A stretch of DNA of 18,805 nt from JBBUAX01 sp964409535 (GCA_964409535.1 CAYPDQ010000016.1:1-18805), one strand, 5' to 3'; positions 5,885 through 12,555 are shown, numbered from the stretch's first letter. The notes: generated from the letters alone by a model not told the origin. Numbers and translations: made by a program.

Positions 5885-5992
5885 CTACCGGGCACAACGG
5901 AAGCCCACATCGCTGTCCGTACTGCCCGTGCCCCAATTCAGGTACAGCGCGAACGCACCCGCGCCCGCCCCGTCGTACCAACGCGCGCCGCG
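5885..5992 (-). other. Candidate DGR variable region (VR)
   Basis: The last 35 codons of the pilin-lectin gene encode RGARWYDG, AGAGAFALYLNWG, TGSTDSD and VGFRCAR, the typical end of a DGR lectin-fold target. All the candidate variable positions use NNY codons (TAC, GAC, GGC, GGT, AAT, AGT, AGC, GAT) that can be derived from AAY by changing adenines only. The final 21 coding bases (5908-5888), encoding VGFRCAR, contain no adenine, as expected for the initiation-of-mutagenic-homing segment. No template repeat was found in the window for comparison. Confidence 0.75.
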
Positions 5993-7354
5993 GATGAAGG
6001 CAGTCGTTCCCTGGTTCACGCCGTTCTTGTAGGTATAGACCCGGCCCATGCCCTGGTTTGCGTACCAGGAAGGGTCGGAGGGGGCGACTTTGGCCTGCTG
6101 GACGTCCGAGGACCAGGCGGAAACGTAGGGCGAGCCGGTCACGAAGTCGCACCAGCCCCAGCTGGCCGCGCCGTCGGAGCAGGCGGGCAGGGCCATAGAG
6201 GTCGTAAGGTCGCCGACGTTATTCACGCTTCTCTGGACGTGCTCCCAGACGTTCCCGGGCAGGTCCCAGATGACCGAGCCGTTGGACAGGGTAAGCGTGC
6301 GGCGCTGGTTGGAGGGGGAAGAGTTGCCCGTCTGGTAGTAGCCGTCGGCGTCGTCGCCGGCGGGGAGGGCAGTCGCGGGCAAGTTGTCGTTGTGGCCGGA
6401 GAAGAGGGCGCCGGAGCCGACCGCGGCGCCGGTCCAGTCGGAGGCCGTCTGTTCCGCGTTTCTCGCAATGGTCATCCACTCGTCGTTCGTAAGGAGGTGG
6501 GCGCCGATAGAGGCGCAGTAAGATACGGCGGTGGTATGGGAGATGTTGGCGATCGGATAGCCGTTTGGGACGGAGGCGACGCCCCGGCCGTTTGCGGAGG
6601 TGCAGGGGGTATTGCTGTTGTCGTAGGTCTGGTAGGCGGTGGCGGGGGTGGTAAGACCGGCCGTTTGCCCGGAGAGGACGCACTTCGCTTCATACTTCAT
6701 CACCCAGAAGTTGGGGGTGCCGAAGGTAGAGTTCCCGGGAACCAAGGTCCAGCCGGAGCCGCCGCCCAGGGACAGGTTGTTGCCGGACTGAAAGAGCTGG
6801 CTCTGGGTTCCGGCCTGGGTGAGGTATTTCTGGGACTCCGCCCGGGCGACCAGCTTGAAGGTGCCGGAGCCGGGGAAGTAGGAGTAGTAGAGGCCGGTGG
6901 AAGAGGTGTTCACCGGGTCTGCGGGCAGCTGGCCGACGGGCGAGCCGGAGGAGACGCTTGTGAAATTGACCGGCAGCCAGCCGGTGCCGTCAACTTTCCT
7001 CTGGGTGCTGGAGGCGGCGCAGTGGAAGTAGCCGGAGGGGAAGCCCAGGCCGGAACAGTCCGTGCCTGCGGTCGAGGTGGCGGCCGGGTCTATAAGCGAG
7101 AGGTAGGTGAGGGCGGTGTCGCCCAAGGAGCCCTGGCCCAGGGTGTCGGTCACGTATATGCCCAGGGCCTTGTTCAGGGTGTCTATGTCCGAGAGGCGGT
7201 TGGAGTCCCTGGCCTGCTTCAGAAGCTCGGCCGGATTCAACGTCAGAACCACCACCACCGCGAGGACGGCGACGATAGCGATGACGATGAGGAGCTCTAT
7301 AAGAGTGAAAGAGTCGCGGCCACGGGGTTTACTCTCTCTCTCTCGTTTAGACAT
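5885..7354 (-). CDS. DGR target: prepilin N-terminus fused to an FGE/C-type-lectin-like domain
   Basis: A 489-aa protein. Residues 1-15 are a short basic leader. Residues 16-40 are the type IV pilin signature FTLIELLIVIAIVAVLAVVV, with Glu at +5. Residue -1 of the prepilin peptidase site is Ser rather than the usual Gly. A pseudopilin-like region with the LNPAELLKQARDSNRL helix follows. From about residue 215 the protein resembles the formylglycine-generating-enzyme/sulfatase-modifying fold (MKYEAKCV, LLTNDEWMTIARNAE, WDLPGNVWEH), ending in RGARW and GFRCAR. In DGRs this fold displays the diversified surface. The protein would be cleaved, assembled or anchored through the pilin helix and expose a ligand-binding tip, so adhesion or host-surface recognition is plausible. 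It lies directly downstream of a DGR-type RT on the same strand. Confidence 0.9.
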   Translation of the reverse strand: MSKRERESKPRGRDSFTLIELLIVIAIVAVLAVVVVLTLNPAELLKQARDSNRLSDIDTLNKALGIYVTDTLGQGSLGDTALTYLSLIDPAATSTAGTDCSGLGFPSGYFHCAASSTQRKVDGTGWLPVNFTSVSSGSPVGQLPADPVNTSSTGLYYSYFPGSGTFKLVARAESQKYLTQAGTQSQLFQSGNNLSLGGGSGWTLVPGNSTFGTPNFWVMKYEAKCVLSGQTAGLTTPATAYQTYDNSNTPCTSANGRGVASVPNGYPIANISHTTAVSYCASIGAHLLTNDEWMTIARNAEQTASDWTGAAVGSGALFSGHNDNLPATALPAGDDADGYYQTGNSSPSNQRRTLTLSNGSVIWDLPGNVWEHVQRSVNNVGDLTTSMALPACSDGAASWGWCDFVTGSPYVSAWSSDVQQAKVAPSDPSWYANQGMGRVYTYKNGVNQGTTAFIRGARWYDGAGAGAFALYLNWGTGSTDSDVGFRCAR

Positions 7355-7384
7355 AATAGATGGATCTAGGTTTTATTATAACAT
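7325..7384 (-). repeat. Repeat R copy 1: promoter and start of the pilin-lectin gene
   Basis: A 60-bp segment that carries the RT stop codon (the TAA at 7378-7376), a TATAAT -10 box (7380-7375), and the leader and first codons of the pilin gene. These include a (GA)6 run that encodes RERES. It is repeated at 7947-8004 with one substitution and one GA unit fewer. Confidence 0.85.
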
Positions 7385-8167
7385 TTTGAGTTTCTCCGCC
7401 AGCTTGAAAGCGTTCGCGAATTGCATATAGCCCCGCCAGGAAGCGAGAACCTGGGGCGAAAAAGGATGCTTCTTTCCCTTTTTCAGAAATCTCTTCACGG
7501 TTGACTTGCGCAAAATCCGCAGGTTGCCGCGAACCACATAGCCCAAAAAGTCCACGCCTTTGTCTATGGGGAAAACCTCCGCTTTCCTGGGGTGCAGTTC
7601 CAGCTTCAGACGGTCGCGCAGGAATTCCCGAATTTTCTCTTTTGTCTCGTGGAGGTGTTTCTTGTCCGGGCCCAGAATGACAAAGTCGTCCATATAGCGG
7701 ATATAGTATCTCTCCCGCAGAACCCGCTTCACGAAGTGGTCCAGTTCGTTCAGATAAACGTTCGCAAAAAGCTGGCTGGTTAAGTTGCCGATCGGGATGC
7801 CCGCAGGGTGGCTCTCTAATATCTCTGCGATGAGCCGGAGTATATCTTCGTCGCAGATTTTTCGGCTCAAAATGTCAAAAAGTACGCCGTGATTTATGTT
7901 GTCGAAATACTTGGAAATATCGCACTTGAGACAATAGATGCGGCGCGGGTTTACTCTCTCTCTCGTTTAGACATAATAGATGGATTTAGGTTTTATTATA
8001 ACATGACGATAGGTTTTGTCCAAAAGTTCCCGGCGCAGGGCGAGCAGGTTTTCTTCCAGGTTGCAGCCGAATTTCAGAATGGAGGCGCGGTAGCGCTTGG
8101 CCCGGCGGGCTTTGAGGTAGGCCGAGTGAAGGTTTTTAAAATCGGTTATTTCTTTGAAAAGGGCCAT
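7376..8167 (-). pseudogene. DGR-type reverse transcriptase, interrupted by a single in-frame stop and a finger-domain replacement
   Basis: Start and stop at 8167 and 7376 are in the same frame, with one TAA at 7969-7967. The first 66 codons give an RT N-terminus (ITDFKNLHSAYLKARRAKR, ending LLDKTYRH). After the stop, the frame continues with the palm: CLKCDISKYFDNINHG (first catalytic Asp), GIPIGNLTSQLFANVYLNEL (the SQ form typical of DGR RTs rather than group II introns), YIRYMDDFVIL (catalytic Asp pair), LELHPRKAEV and GVDFLGYVV, then a thumb. About 80 residues of fingers (motifs 1-2) expected between KTYRH and IYCLKCDI are missing. In their place are about 20 codons from a copy of the downstream pilin gene's promoter and start. 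The gene begins 4 nt after tmk. Activity is unlikely unless another RT supplies it, or the junction is an assembly error. Confidence 0.85.
7947..8004 (-). repeat. Repeat R copy 2, inside the RT gene
   Basis: A 58-bp near-copy of the pilin promoter/start region (7325-7384), with TATAAT at 8000-7995, the same leader, and ATGTCTAAACGAGAG followed by (GA)5 in total. The copy introduces the TAA that splits the RT frame, and in the pilin frame it would read MSKRERE then stop. Flanking RT sequence shows partial similarity to the repeat (AAAACCTA at the left junction, CATCTATT-GTCT just past the right junction), consistent with microhomology-driven rearrangement. Confidence 0.85.
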
Positions 8168-8171
8168 TATG

Positions 8172-8861
8172 TTACTGCTTTACCTTCTTTCTGATTATGT
8201 GCCAAACTTTCTCGTGCACCGCTTGTGGCGGGAGCAACCGCCCGCGTTCCATACATTCCACGAGAACAAAGTCCCGCGGAAAGGTTTTGACCATATCCAG
8301 ATACGTCGCTTCCGCCTGGCGCAGGTGCTTTATGTCCGCCTCATGCAAGTCGCGCTTCACGCCGCCGACGTACTCCCGCGCGCCTTTCTTGTCTACCAAG
8401 CGCTGGGCGATCTTCGGAGGGACGCGGAGAACGATTGTCGCGTCCGGCTTGGGTATGCCTAAGAGTCCGTACTCAAATTCATCCAGCCAGCGGAAGAATT
8501 TTCTGCGCTCTTTGCGGTTTTCGATCTTCGCGCCTTGGTGACCCATATTAGACGCGACATAGCGGTTGGAAACGACGACTTTCCCTTCTATGAGCCACTC
8601 GCGGATTTTTTTGCCGACGTCAAATCTGTCTAACGCGTAAAAGACCGACGCCTTATACGGCCCGACTTCCCGCCAGCCGCCGTAGCGGCCGTTCAAGTAT
8701 TCTTTGACGAAATAAGAAGAGGGTTTGTCGTACTGCGGGAAGTCGAAAGTCGCAACTTTATATCCGCCGCGCCTCAACCTCCAAACCAGTTTTTTGAATT
8801 GGGTGGTCTTGCCGGAGCCATCGGTGCCCTCAAGAACGATGAATTTGCCGTCTTTCGGCAT
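8172..8861 (-). CDS. tmk: Thymidylate kinase
   Basis: Phosphorylates dTMP to dTDP for DNA synthesis. The 229-aa protein has the P-loop GTDGSGKTT at residues 13-21, the FDFPQYDKPSS segment, the YALDRFDVGKKI dTMP-binding DRF motif, and SNRYVASNMGHQGAKI. A lid-region helix (KGAREYVGGVKRDLHEAD) follows. The length is slightly above the usual 200-215 aa. It lies 18 bp downstream of rplK, where rplA commonly sits in other bacteria, and 4 bp upstream of the interrupted RT, so all three are likely on one transcript. Confidence 0.93.
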   Translation of the reverse strand: MPKDGKFIVLEGTDGSGKTTQFKKLVWRLRRGGYKVATFDFPQYDKPSSYFVKEYLNGRYGGWREVGPYKASVFYALDRFDVGKKIREWLIEGKVVVSNRYVASNMGHQGAKIENRKERRKFFRWLDEFEYGLLGIPKPDATIVLRVPPKIAQRLVDKKGAREYVGGVKRDLHEADIKHLRQAEATYLDMVKTFPRDFVLVECMERGRLLPPQAVHEKVWHIIRKKVKQ

Positions 8862-8879
8862 CAGCTAATTCTAACACGG

Positions 8880-9302
8880 CTACTCCACCTTTATGCCCAT
8901 ACTGCGCGCTGTTCCCTCCACAATCTTCATCGCCGCTTCCGCGTCTTCGGTGTTCAAGTCCGGCATCTTGCGCTCCGCAATCTCCCGAATCTGCGCCTTG
9001 GTCACGCTGCCCACCTTCTCCTTCAAAGGGTCTTTGGCGCCTTTCTCCACCCCTGCGGCTTTCTTTAGCAAAGCCGAAACCGGAGGGGTTTTGAGCACGA
9101 AAGTGAAGCTGCGGTCGGCGTAGATGGTTATCTCCGCCGGCACTATATCCCCGGCCATATCTTTGGTCGCGTCGTTGAACTGCTTGCAGAAATCCGCGAT
9201 GTTCACGCCGTGCGGGCCCAAAGCGGTGCCGACCGGCGGGGCGGGATTCGCAACACCAGCTGGGAGTTGGAGTTTTAATTTAGTTTTGACTTCTTTGGCC
9301 AT
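8880..9302 (-). CDS. rplK: 50S ribosomal protein L11
   Basis: L11 (uL11) forms the GTPase-associated stalk base on 23S rRNA. The 140-aa protein opens MAKEVKTKLKLQLPAGVANPAPPVGTALGPHG in the canonical manner (shown by VANPAPPVGTALGPHGVNI). It continues with FVLKTPPVSALLKKAAG and ends with the RNA-binding domain, GTARSMGI. It lacks only a residue or two of the usual 141-142. AGGAG lies immediately before the ATG, a very short spacing. A TATAT-rich -10-like stretch lies further upstream, so a promoter of its own is possible in addition to read-through from secE-nusG. Confidence 0.96.
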   Translation of the reverse strand: MAKEVKTKLKLQLPAGVANPAPPVGTALGPHGVNIADFCKQFNDATKDMAGDIVPAEITIYADRSFTFVLKTPPVSALLKKAAGVEKGAKDPLKEKVGSVTKAQIREIAERKMPDLNTEDAEAAMKIVEGTARSMGIKVE

Positions 9303-9319
9303 ACTCCTACGAACGCTGA

Positions 9320-9415
9320 TATAGTGTAAAGGTTAAAAATCAAAATGTAAAATGACAATGAAAAATCTAAAATTTTACACTTTGAACTGTCATTTTTATC
9401 TTTGACCTTTGCATT
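9320..9415. repeat. AT-rich inverted-repeat element between nusG and rplK
   Basis: A low-complexity stretch of about 95 bp made of AAAATGTAAAATGACAA-like units and their complements. For example, AAAATGTAAAAT (about 9342-9353) pairs with ATTTTACACTTT (about 9371-9382) with one mismatch, and there are further TGTCATTTTT/AAAAATGACA pairings. It contains no gene. It resembles the AT-rich intergenic palindromes common in Patescibacteria, and could mark a processing site between nusG and rplK. Confidence 0.5.
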
Positions 9416-9979
9416 TTAAATTTTCTTGACCTGCAAGGAATCCAAGTCCACCGCCGTATCCCGGCCGAAGATCGGCACCAAGACCTTCACCCTGCCTTTC
9501 TCCTCATCAATTTCCGCCACTTTGCCGTCGTAATCCTTGAACGGCCCGTCTATGACCTTCACCGCGTCGCCCACCCGCAGGTCCACGTTGAACTTTGTCT
9601 CTTCTTTGCCCATCCGGTTCAAAAGGGCATCCACTTCTTCTTTGGACAAGGGCGTGGGCGTGGTGTTGTCCGCGCCGACGAAGCCGGTCACCCGCGGAGT
9701 GTTGCGCACTACGTACCAGGAGTCCTCGGCCAAAACCATTTCCACGAGCACGTAGCCGGGATATATTTTTTCCTCGATCGTCGTCCGGCGTCCGCTCTTC
9801 ACTTTGATCTTCCTTTCCTTAGGAACTATGACTTGGAAGATCTTATCTTCCATCCCCAAGGACTCCACCCGCTGCTTCAAGTAGCGGGCGACCGCCTCTT
9901 CGTAGCCGGAATAAGTGTGGATCGCGTACCATTCGCGCTTGCCGGAATATTGTCTTTTTTGCGCAGCTACTGAACTCAT
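9416..9979 (-). CDS. nusG: Transcription elongation/antitermination factor NusG
   Basis: NusG binds RNA polymerase and couples transcription with translation or Rho. The 187-aa protein has an N-terminal NGN domain (REWYAIHTYSGYEEAVARYL, YPGYVLVEMVL, WYVVRNTPRVTGFVG) and a C-terminal KOW domain (VGDAVKVIDGPFKDYDGKV, VLVPIFGRDTAVDL). The start ATG overlaps the secE stop (ATGA), which fixes the start and shows tight coupling. Confidence 0.97.
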   Translation of the reverse strand: MSSVAAQKRQYSGKREWYAIHTYSGYEEAVARYLKQRVESLGMEDKIFQVIVPKERKIKVKSGRRTTIEEKIYPGYVLVEMVLAEDSWYVVRNTPRVTGFVGADNTTPTPLSKEEVDALLNRMGKEETKFNVDLRVGDAVKVIDGPFKDYDGKVAEIDEEKGRVKVLVPIFGRDTAVDLDSLQVKKI

Positions 9980-10164
9980 TGCAGTACGAAAAGTTGCAAA
10001 GCCAATCCGAAAAGATAATCAAAGGCGCCGAGAAAAACGGCGATCGCAAGCGAGAGGAATATCACGATGCCGGTCAGGCGCATCGCCTCCTGCCGGGTCG
10101 GCCAGTTCACGTGGCGCAACTCGTGCCGCGCCTCCTGCCAGAAAGTTTTTATCCTTTGGATCAT
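9976..10164 (-). CDS. secE: Preprotein translocase subunit SecE
   Basis: Small essential clamp of the SecYEG channel. The 62-aa protein has the amphipathic helix FWQEARHELRHVNWPTRQEA, including the family's WPTRQE motif, followed by one membrane helix (LTGIVIFLSLAIAVFLGAFDYLF). The single-helix form is typical outside Gammaproteobacteria. It is followed by nusG with a 4-nt overlap. The ATG is only 6 nt from the base of a 22-bp-arm hairpin, and no Shine-Dalgarno sequence is visible. Confidence 0.95.
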   Translation of the reverse strand: MIQRIKTFWQEARHELRHVNWPTRQEAMRLTGIVIFLSLAIAVFLGAFDYLFGLALQLFVLQ

Positions 10165-10170
10165 TGTCTC

Positions 10171-10260
10171 TAACCCGGTGCTACAACTGCGATTTTCCCC
10201 TCGGCGTACGGGTTTTTTGCGCCGGTTATCTTTGCTTGTCGCAGTTGTAGCACCGGGCTA
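10171..10260 (-). repeat. 90-bp inverted-repeat element upstream of secE
   Basis: Arms of 22 nt (10171-10192 and 10239-10260) are complementary with one G-U-compatible mismatch and end in TA on both sides. A second hairpin (CGGCG 10202-10206, CGCCG 10220-10224) is nested inside. The minus-strand RNA would place this structure directly before the secE start codon. Alternatives are a leader RNA controlling secE-nusG, or a small non-autonomous mobile element with terminal inverted repeats and a TA target. Confidence 0.7.
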
Positions 10261-10263
10261 ACT

Positions 10264-10288
10264 AAAAAAAGGCACTATCCGACTGCCT
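10264..10288 (-). terminator. gyrB terminator
   Basis: On the minus strand AGGCA and TGCCT (10288-10284 and 10274-10270) form a 5-bp stem with a 9-nt loop, followed at once by seven T residues. It lies about 40 nt after the gyrB stop. The stem is short, so termination may be partial. Confidence 0.6.
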
Positions 10289-10327
10289 CGGTTATCGGGC
10301 ATACTCTACCACCTGCACCGTCAAAAA

Positions 10328-12265
10328 TCAAATGTCCAAGTTTTGGACGCTCGCCGCGTGCGCCTGGATGAACTGCTTCCGCGGCTCCACTACGTCGCCC
10401 ATCAGGATATTAAACAGTTTGTCCGCTTTGCGCGCATCTTCCACGGTCACCTGTTTCAAAATGCGGTTTTCCGGGTTCATCGTCGTCTCCCACAATTGCT
10501 CCGGGTTCATCTCGCCAAGACCTTTGTAGCGCTGGATGCTCGCCTCGCCGAGTTCTTTCACCGCCTTGTCCTTCTCCGCATCCGTGTACGCGTATCTCAC
10601 CTCTTTGCCTTTTTGCAAACGATAAAGCGGCGGCTGGGCAATGTAAAGATGGCCCTGGTCAATTATCTGCGGAAAATAGCGGTAGAAAAGAGTGAGGAAA
10701 AGCGTCCGGATATGCGCGCCGTCCACGTCCGCATCGCTCATTATTACGATCTTGTGATAGCGCAACTTGCTCAAATCAAAGTTGTCGGATATCGCCGTGC
10801 CCAAGGCGACGACGAGCGCCCGGATCTCTACGTTAGCAAGCATCTTATCCAGGCGCGCTTTCTCCACGTTCAATATCTTGCCCTTGACCGGCAGAACTGC
10901 CTGGATGCGGCGATTCCGCCCTTGCTTGCTTGAACCGCCCGCGGAATCGCCTTCCACGATGAAAAGCTCGGATTCCTCCGCGTTCTTGGAACTGCAATCC
11001 GCGAGCTTGCCCGGCAGGGTAAGGCCTTCCAAGGCGCCCTTGCGCAGAACCGTATCCTTGGCCGCTTTGGCCGCAAGGCGGGCCTTGGCGGCAAGCATCA
11101 CTTTTTCAACTATCCGCCGCGCCTCCTGGGGATGCTTTTCCAAAAAGTCCTTGAGCGCCTCGTTCACCACTGTTTCGGTCGCGGTCCGGGCGGGAGGATT
11201 ACCCAGACGCGCCTTGGTCTGGCCCTCAAACTGCGGCTCCCGGAGCTTCACCGAAATCACTGCTACCAAGCCCTCGCGGGTATCATCCGACGTCAGGTTC
11301 TCGTCCTTTTCTTTCAAGTAGCCCTCCGAGCGGGCGTAGTTATTGAGCGAACGGGTGAGCGCGGAACGGAAACCGGTGAGGTGCATCCCTCCGTCCGGAG
11401 TGTAGATGTTGTTCGCGAAAGAAAGTTCCCGGGTTTCTATGTCGTCCACGTAAAGGAACGCCGCCTCAACTTGCATTCCCTCGTACTCCTTGCCGACATA
11501 GAAAATTTCTTCCTGGAGCGGCTTCTCGTCCTCGGCCAGGTACTTGGCGAAGGATTGTATCCCGCCCTCAAAATAGAAGCCGTAGAACTTCGGCGGCGCT
11601 TCGCGTTTGTCCAAAACGTTTATCCGCACCCCGCGGGTCAGATACGCCTGCTGGCGCAGGTGTTCCAGAATCCTTTTGTCGCTGTACTCTATCTGGGAAA
11701 AAATCTCCTTGTCCGGGAGGAACGTAACCTTGGTGCCGGTGGCTTTGGAAGCACCGATCTTCTTAACTTTGGCCTTCGGCTTGCCGCGTTCGTATTCTTG
11801 AACAAAGACGCCGCCGTCCCGGTAGACGTGAACCTCTAGCCATTCGGAGAGCGCATTTACCACGCTTACACCCACGCCGTGCAAGCCGCCGGATACCTTG
11901 TAGGACTCACCGCCGAACTTGCCGCCGGCATGGAGCGTGGTCATCACCGTCTCCAAGGCGGATTTTTTTGTCTGCTTGTGGGTCTCAACCGGAATGCCGC
12001 GGCCGTCGTCCAAGACCGCAACCACGCCCTTAGGCAAGAGTTCCACGGTGATGTTTCTGGCGTAACCCGCCATCGCCTCGTCAATGGAATTGTCCACTAC
12101 CTCCCAGACGAGGTGGTGCAAACCGTCCGGCCCGGTGGAGCCGATGTACATCCCCGGCCGCTTCCGGACCGGCTCCAAACCCTCCAGGACGTAAATGTCC
12201 TTGGCGGTGTAGTTATTGCTATTGGCCGCTGGGGTTGGCTTAGTTTTTTGGTCTTTTCTCGTCAT
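10328..12265 (-). CDS. gyrB: DNA gyrase subunit B
   Basis: ATPase subunit of gyrase, which supercoils DNA with GyrA. The 645-aa protein carries the GHKL ATPase motifs (EVVDNSIDEAMAG, LDDGRGIPVETH, LHAGGKFGGESYKVSGGLHG) and a transducer domain. The TOPRIM domain follows, with EGDSAGGSSKQGRNRR, LPVKGKILNVEKA and the metal-binding MSDADVDGAHIRTLFL. The C-terminal RYKGLGEMNPEQLWETTMNP is the GyrB rather than ParE form. The length is standard for the short GyrB type. It follows a probable ncRNA terminator and has an extended -10-like TGC-TAAAAT about 45 nt upstream of the ATG. Confidence 0.97.
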   Translation of the reverse strand: MTRKDQKTKPTPAANSNNYTAKDIYVLEGLEPVRKRPGMYIGSTGPDGLHHLVWEVVDNSIDEAMAGYARNITVELLPKGVVAVLDDGRGIPVETHKQTKKSALETVMTTLHAGGKFGGESYKVSGGLHGVGVSVVNALSEWLEVHVYRDGGVFVQEYERGKPKAKVKKIGASKATGTKVTFLPDKEIFSQIEYSDKRILEHLRQQAYLTRGVRINVLDKREAPPKFYGFYFEGGIQSFAKYLAEDEKPLQEEIFYVGKEYEGMQVEAAFLYVDDIETRELSFANNIYTPDGGMHLTGFRSALTRSLNNYARSEGYLKEKDENLTSDDTREGLVAVISVKLREPQFEGQTKARLGNPPARTATETVVNEALKDFLEKHPQEARRIVEKVMLAAKARLAAKAAKDTVLRKGALEGLTLPGKLADCSSKNAEESELFIVEGDSAGGSSKQGRNRRIQAVLPVKGKILNVEKARLDKMLANVEIRALVVALGTAISDNFDLSKLRYHKIVIMSDADVDGAHIRTLFLTLFYRYFPQIIDQGHLYIAQPPLYRLQKGKEVRYAYTDAEKDKAVKELGEASIQRYKGLGEMNPEQLWETTMNPENRILKQVTVEDARKADKLFNILMGDVVEPRKQFIQAHAASVQNLDI

Positions 12266-12280
12266 CTCAAAAATAAACCC

Positions 12281-12297
12281 TGCCTACGGCAGGCTTA
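12281..12297. repeat. Short CCTGCC palindrome in the gyrB leader
   Basis: CCTGCC-TAC-GGCAGG forms a 6-bp hairpin within the expected 5' leader of gyrB, about 20 nt before its ATG. It is GC-rich, like the element inside gatB, and is probably one of the dispersed repeats. It could also affect gyrB translation. Confidence 0.45.
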
Positions 12298-12309
12298 CCC
12301 AACACAACC

Positions 12310-12318
12310 ATTTTAGCA
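12310..12318 (-). promoter_or_regulatory. Candidate gyrB promoter, extended -10
   Basis: The minus strand reads TGC-TAAAAT at 12318-12310. Transcription would start near 12303, about 38 nt before the gyrB ATG. No convincing -35 box was found, as expected for an extended -10 promoter. Confidence 0.4.
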
Positions 12319-12339
12319 CAGATAGCCCCGGTTTTCCAG

Positions 12340-12380
12340 AAAAAAATTGAGCCGCGGAGGTTCTTACGAACGCGCGGCTC
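12340..12380 (-). terminator. Strong terminator of the ncRNA or competence operon
   Basis: GAGCCGCG (12380-12373) pairs perfectly with CGCGGCTC (12356-12349) around an inner GTTC-GTAA-GAAC hairpin. The structure is followed by AATTTTTTT. This is a convincing Rho-independent terminator on the minus strand, placed between the competence genes and gyrB. Confidence 0.8.
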
Positions 12381-12549
12381 AACAAGGGGATGGCGGGCAG
12401 GGGAAACCTGCCCAGAAGCGCTCTTCACGAGTGATTCCGGGCAATGTTGCCTCGGCTGGTTGGGGGCAGGTTTTTGCCCCGGCCGCTATCCTAACGAAAA
12501 CCCAGTTTGCACCGGGCGGGAATTGTTGAGGGGGCCGACTGGCCTGGCT
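12342..12549 (-). ncRNA. Candidate structured non-coding RNA, about 208 nt, unassigned
   Basis: The gap between the comEA-like gene and gyrB has no gene frame. It has a promoter at its start and a strong terminator at its end. Between them, the minus-strand RNA folds into a series of hairpins: CCCGGU-GCAA-ACUGGG with a GNRA loop (12516-12501), GGGGCA/UGCCCC (12480-12463), GGCAA/UUGCC (12451-12440) and GGGCAG/CUGCCC (12413-12395). CUCAACAA (12530-12523) can pair with UUGUUGAG (12385-12378), closing the whole molecule; that pairing shares 3 nt with the terminator stem. I see no conserved RNase P GAGGAAAGUC, SRP GGUCAGGUCCGGAAGGAAGC or tmRNA tRNA-like ends. A divergent 6S-like RNA or a lineage-specific RNA is possible. 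Confidence 0.6.
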
Positions 12550-12555
12550 GATTTC

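Noticed and set aside
6239..7369. A 376-codon open frame on the plus strand opposite the pilin-lectin gene
   Set aside because: It is Gly/Val/Ala-rich with no recognisable motifs. It is the expected shadow of a GC-rich gene whose minus-strand product has clear pilin and FGE motifs.
7325..8004. Terminal repeats of an insertion sequence carrying the RT palm
   Set aside because: The two copies are direct repeats that include the pilin promoter and coding start. The enclosed sequence is the RT's own C-terminal half in the original frame, and no transposase or inverted ends are present.
10171..10260. Possible tRNA gene upstream of secE (a tRNA-Trp is often near secE)
   Set aside because: The arms pair over 22 bp and there is no T-loop GTTCGANNC, no D-arm and no anticodon arm of the right size. 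It is a long hairpin rather than a cloverleaf.
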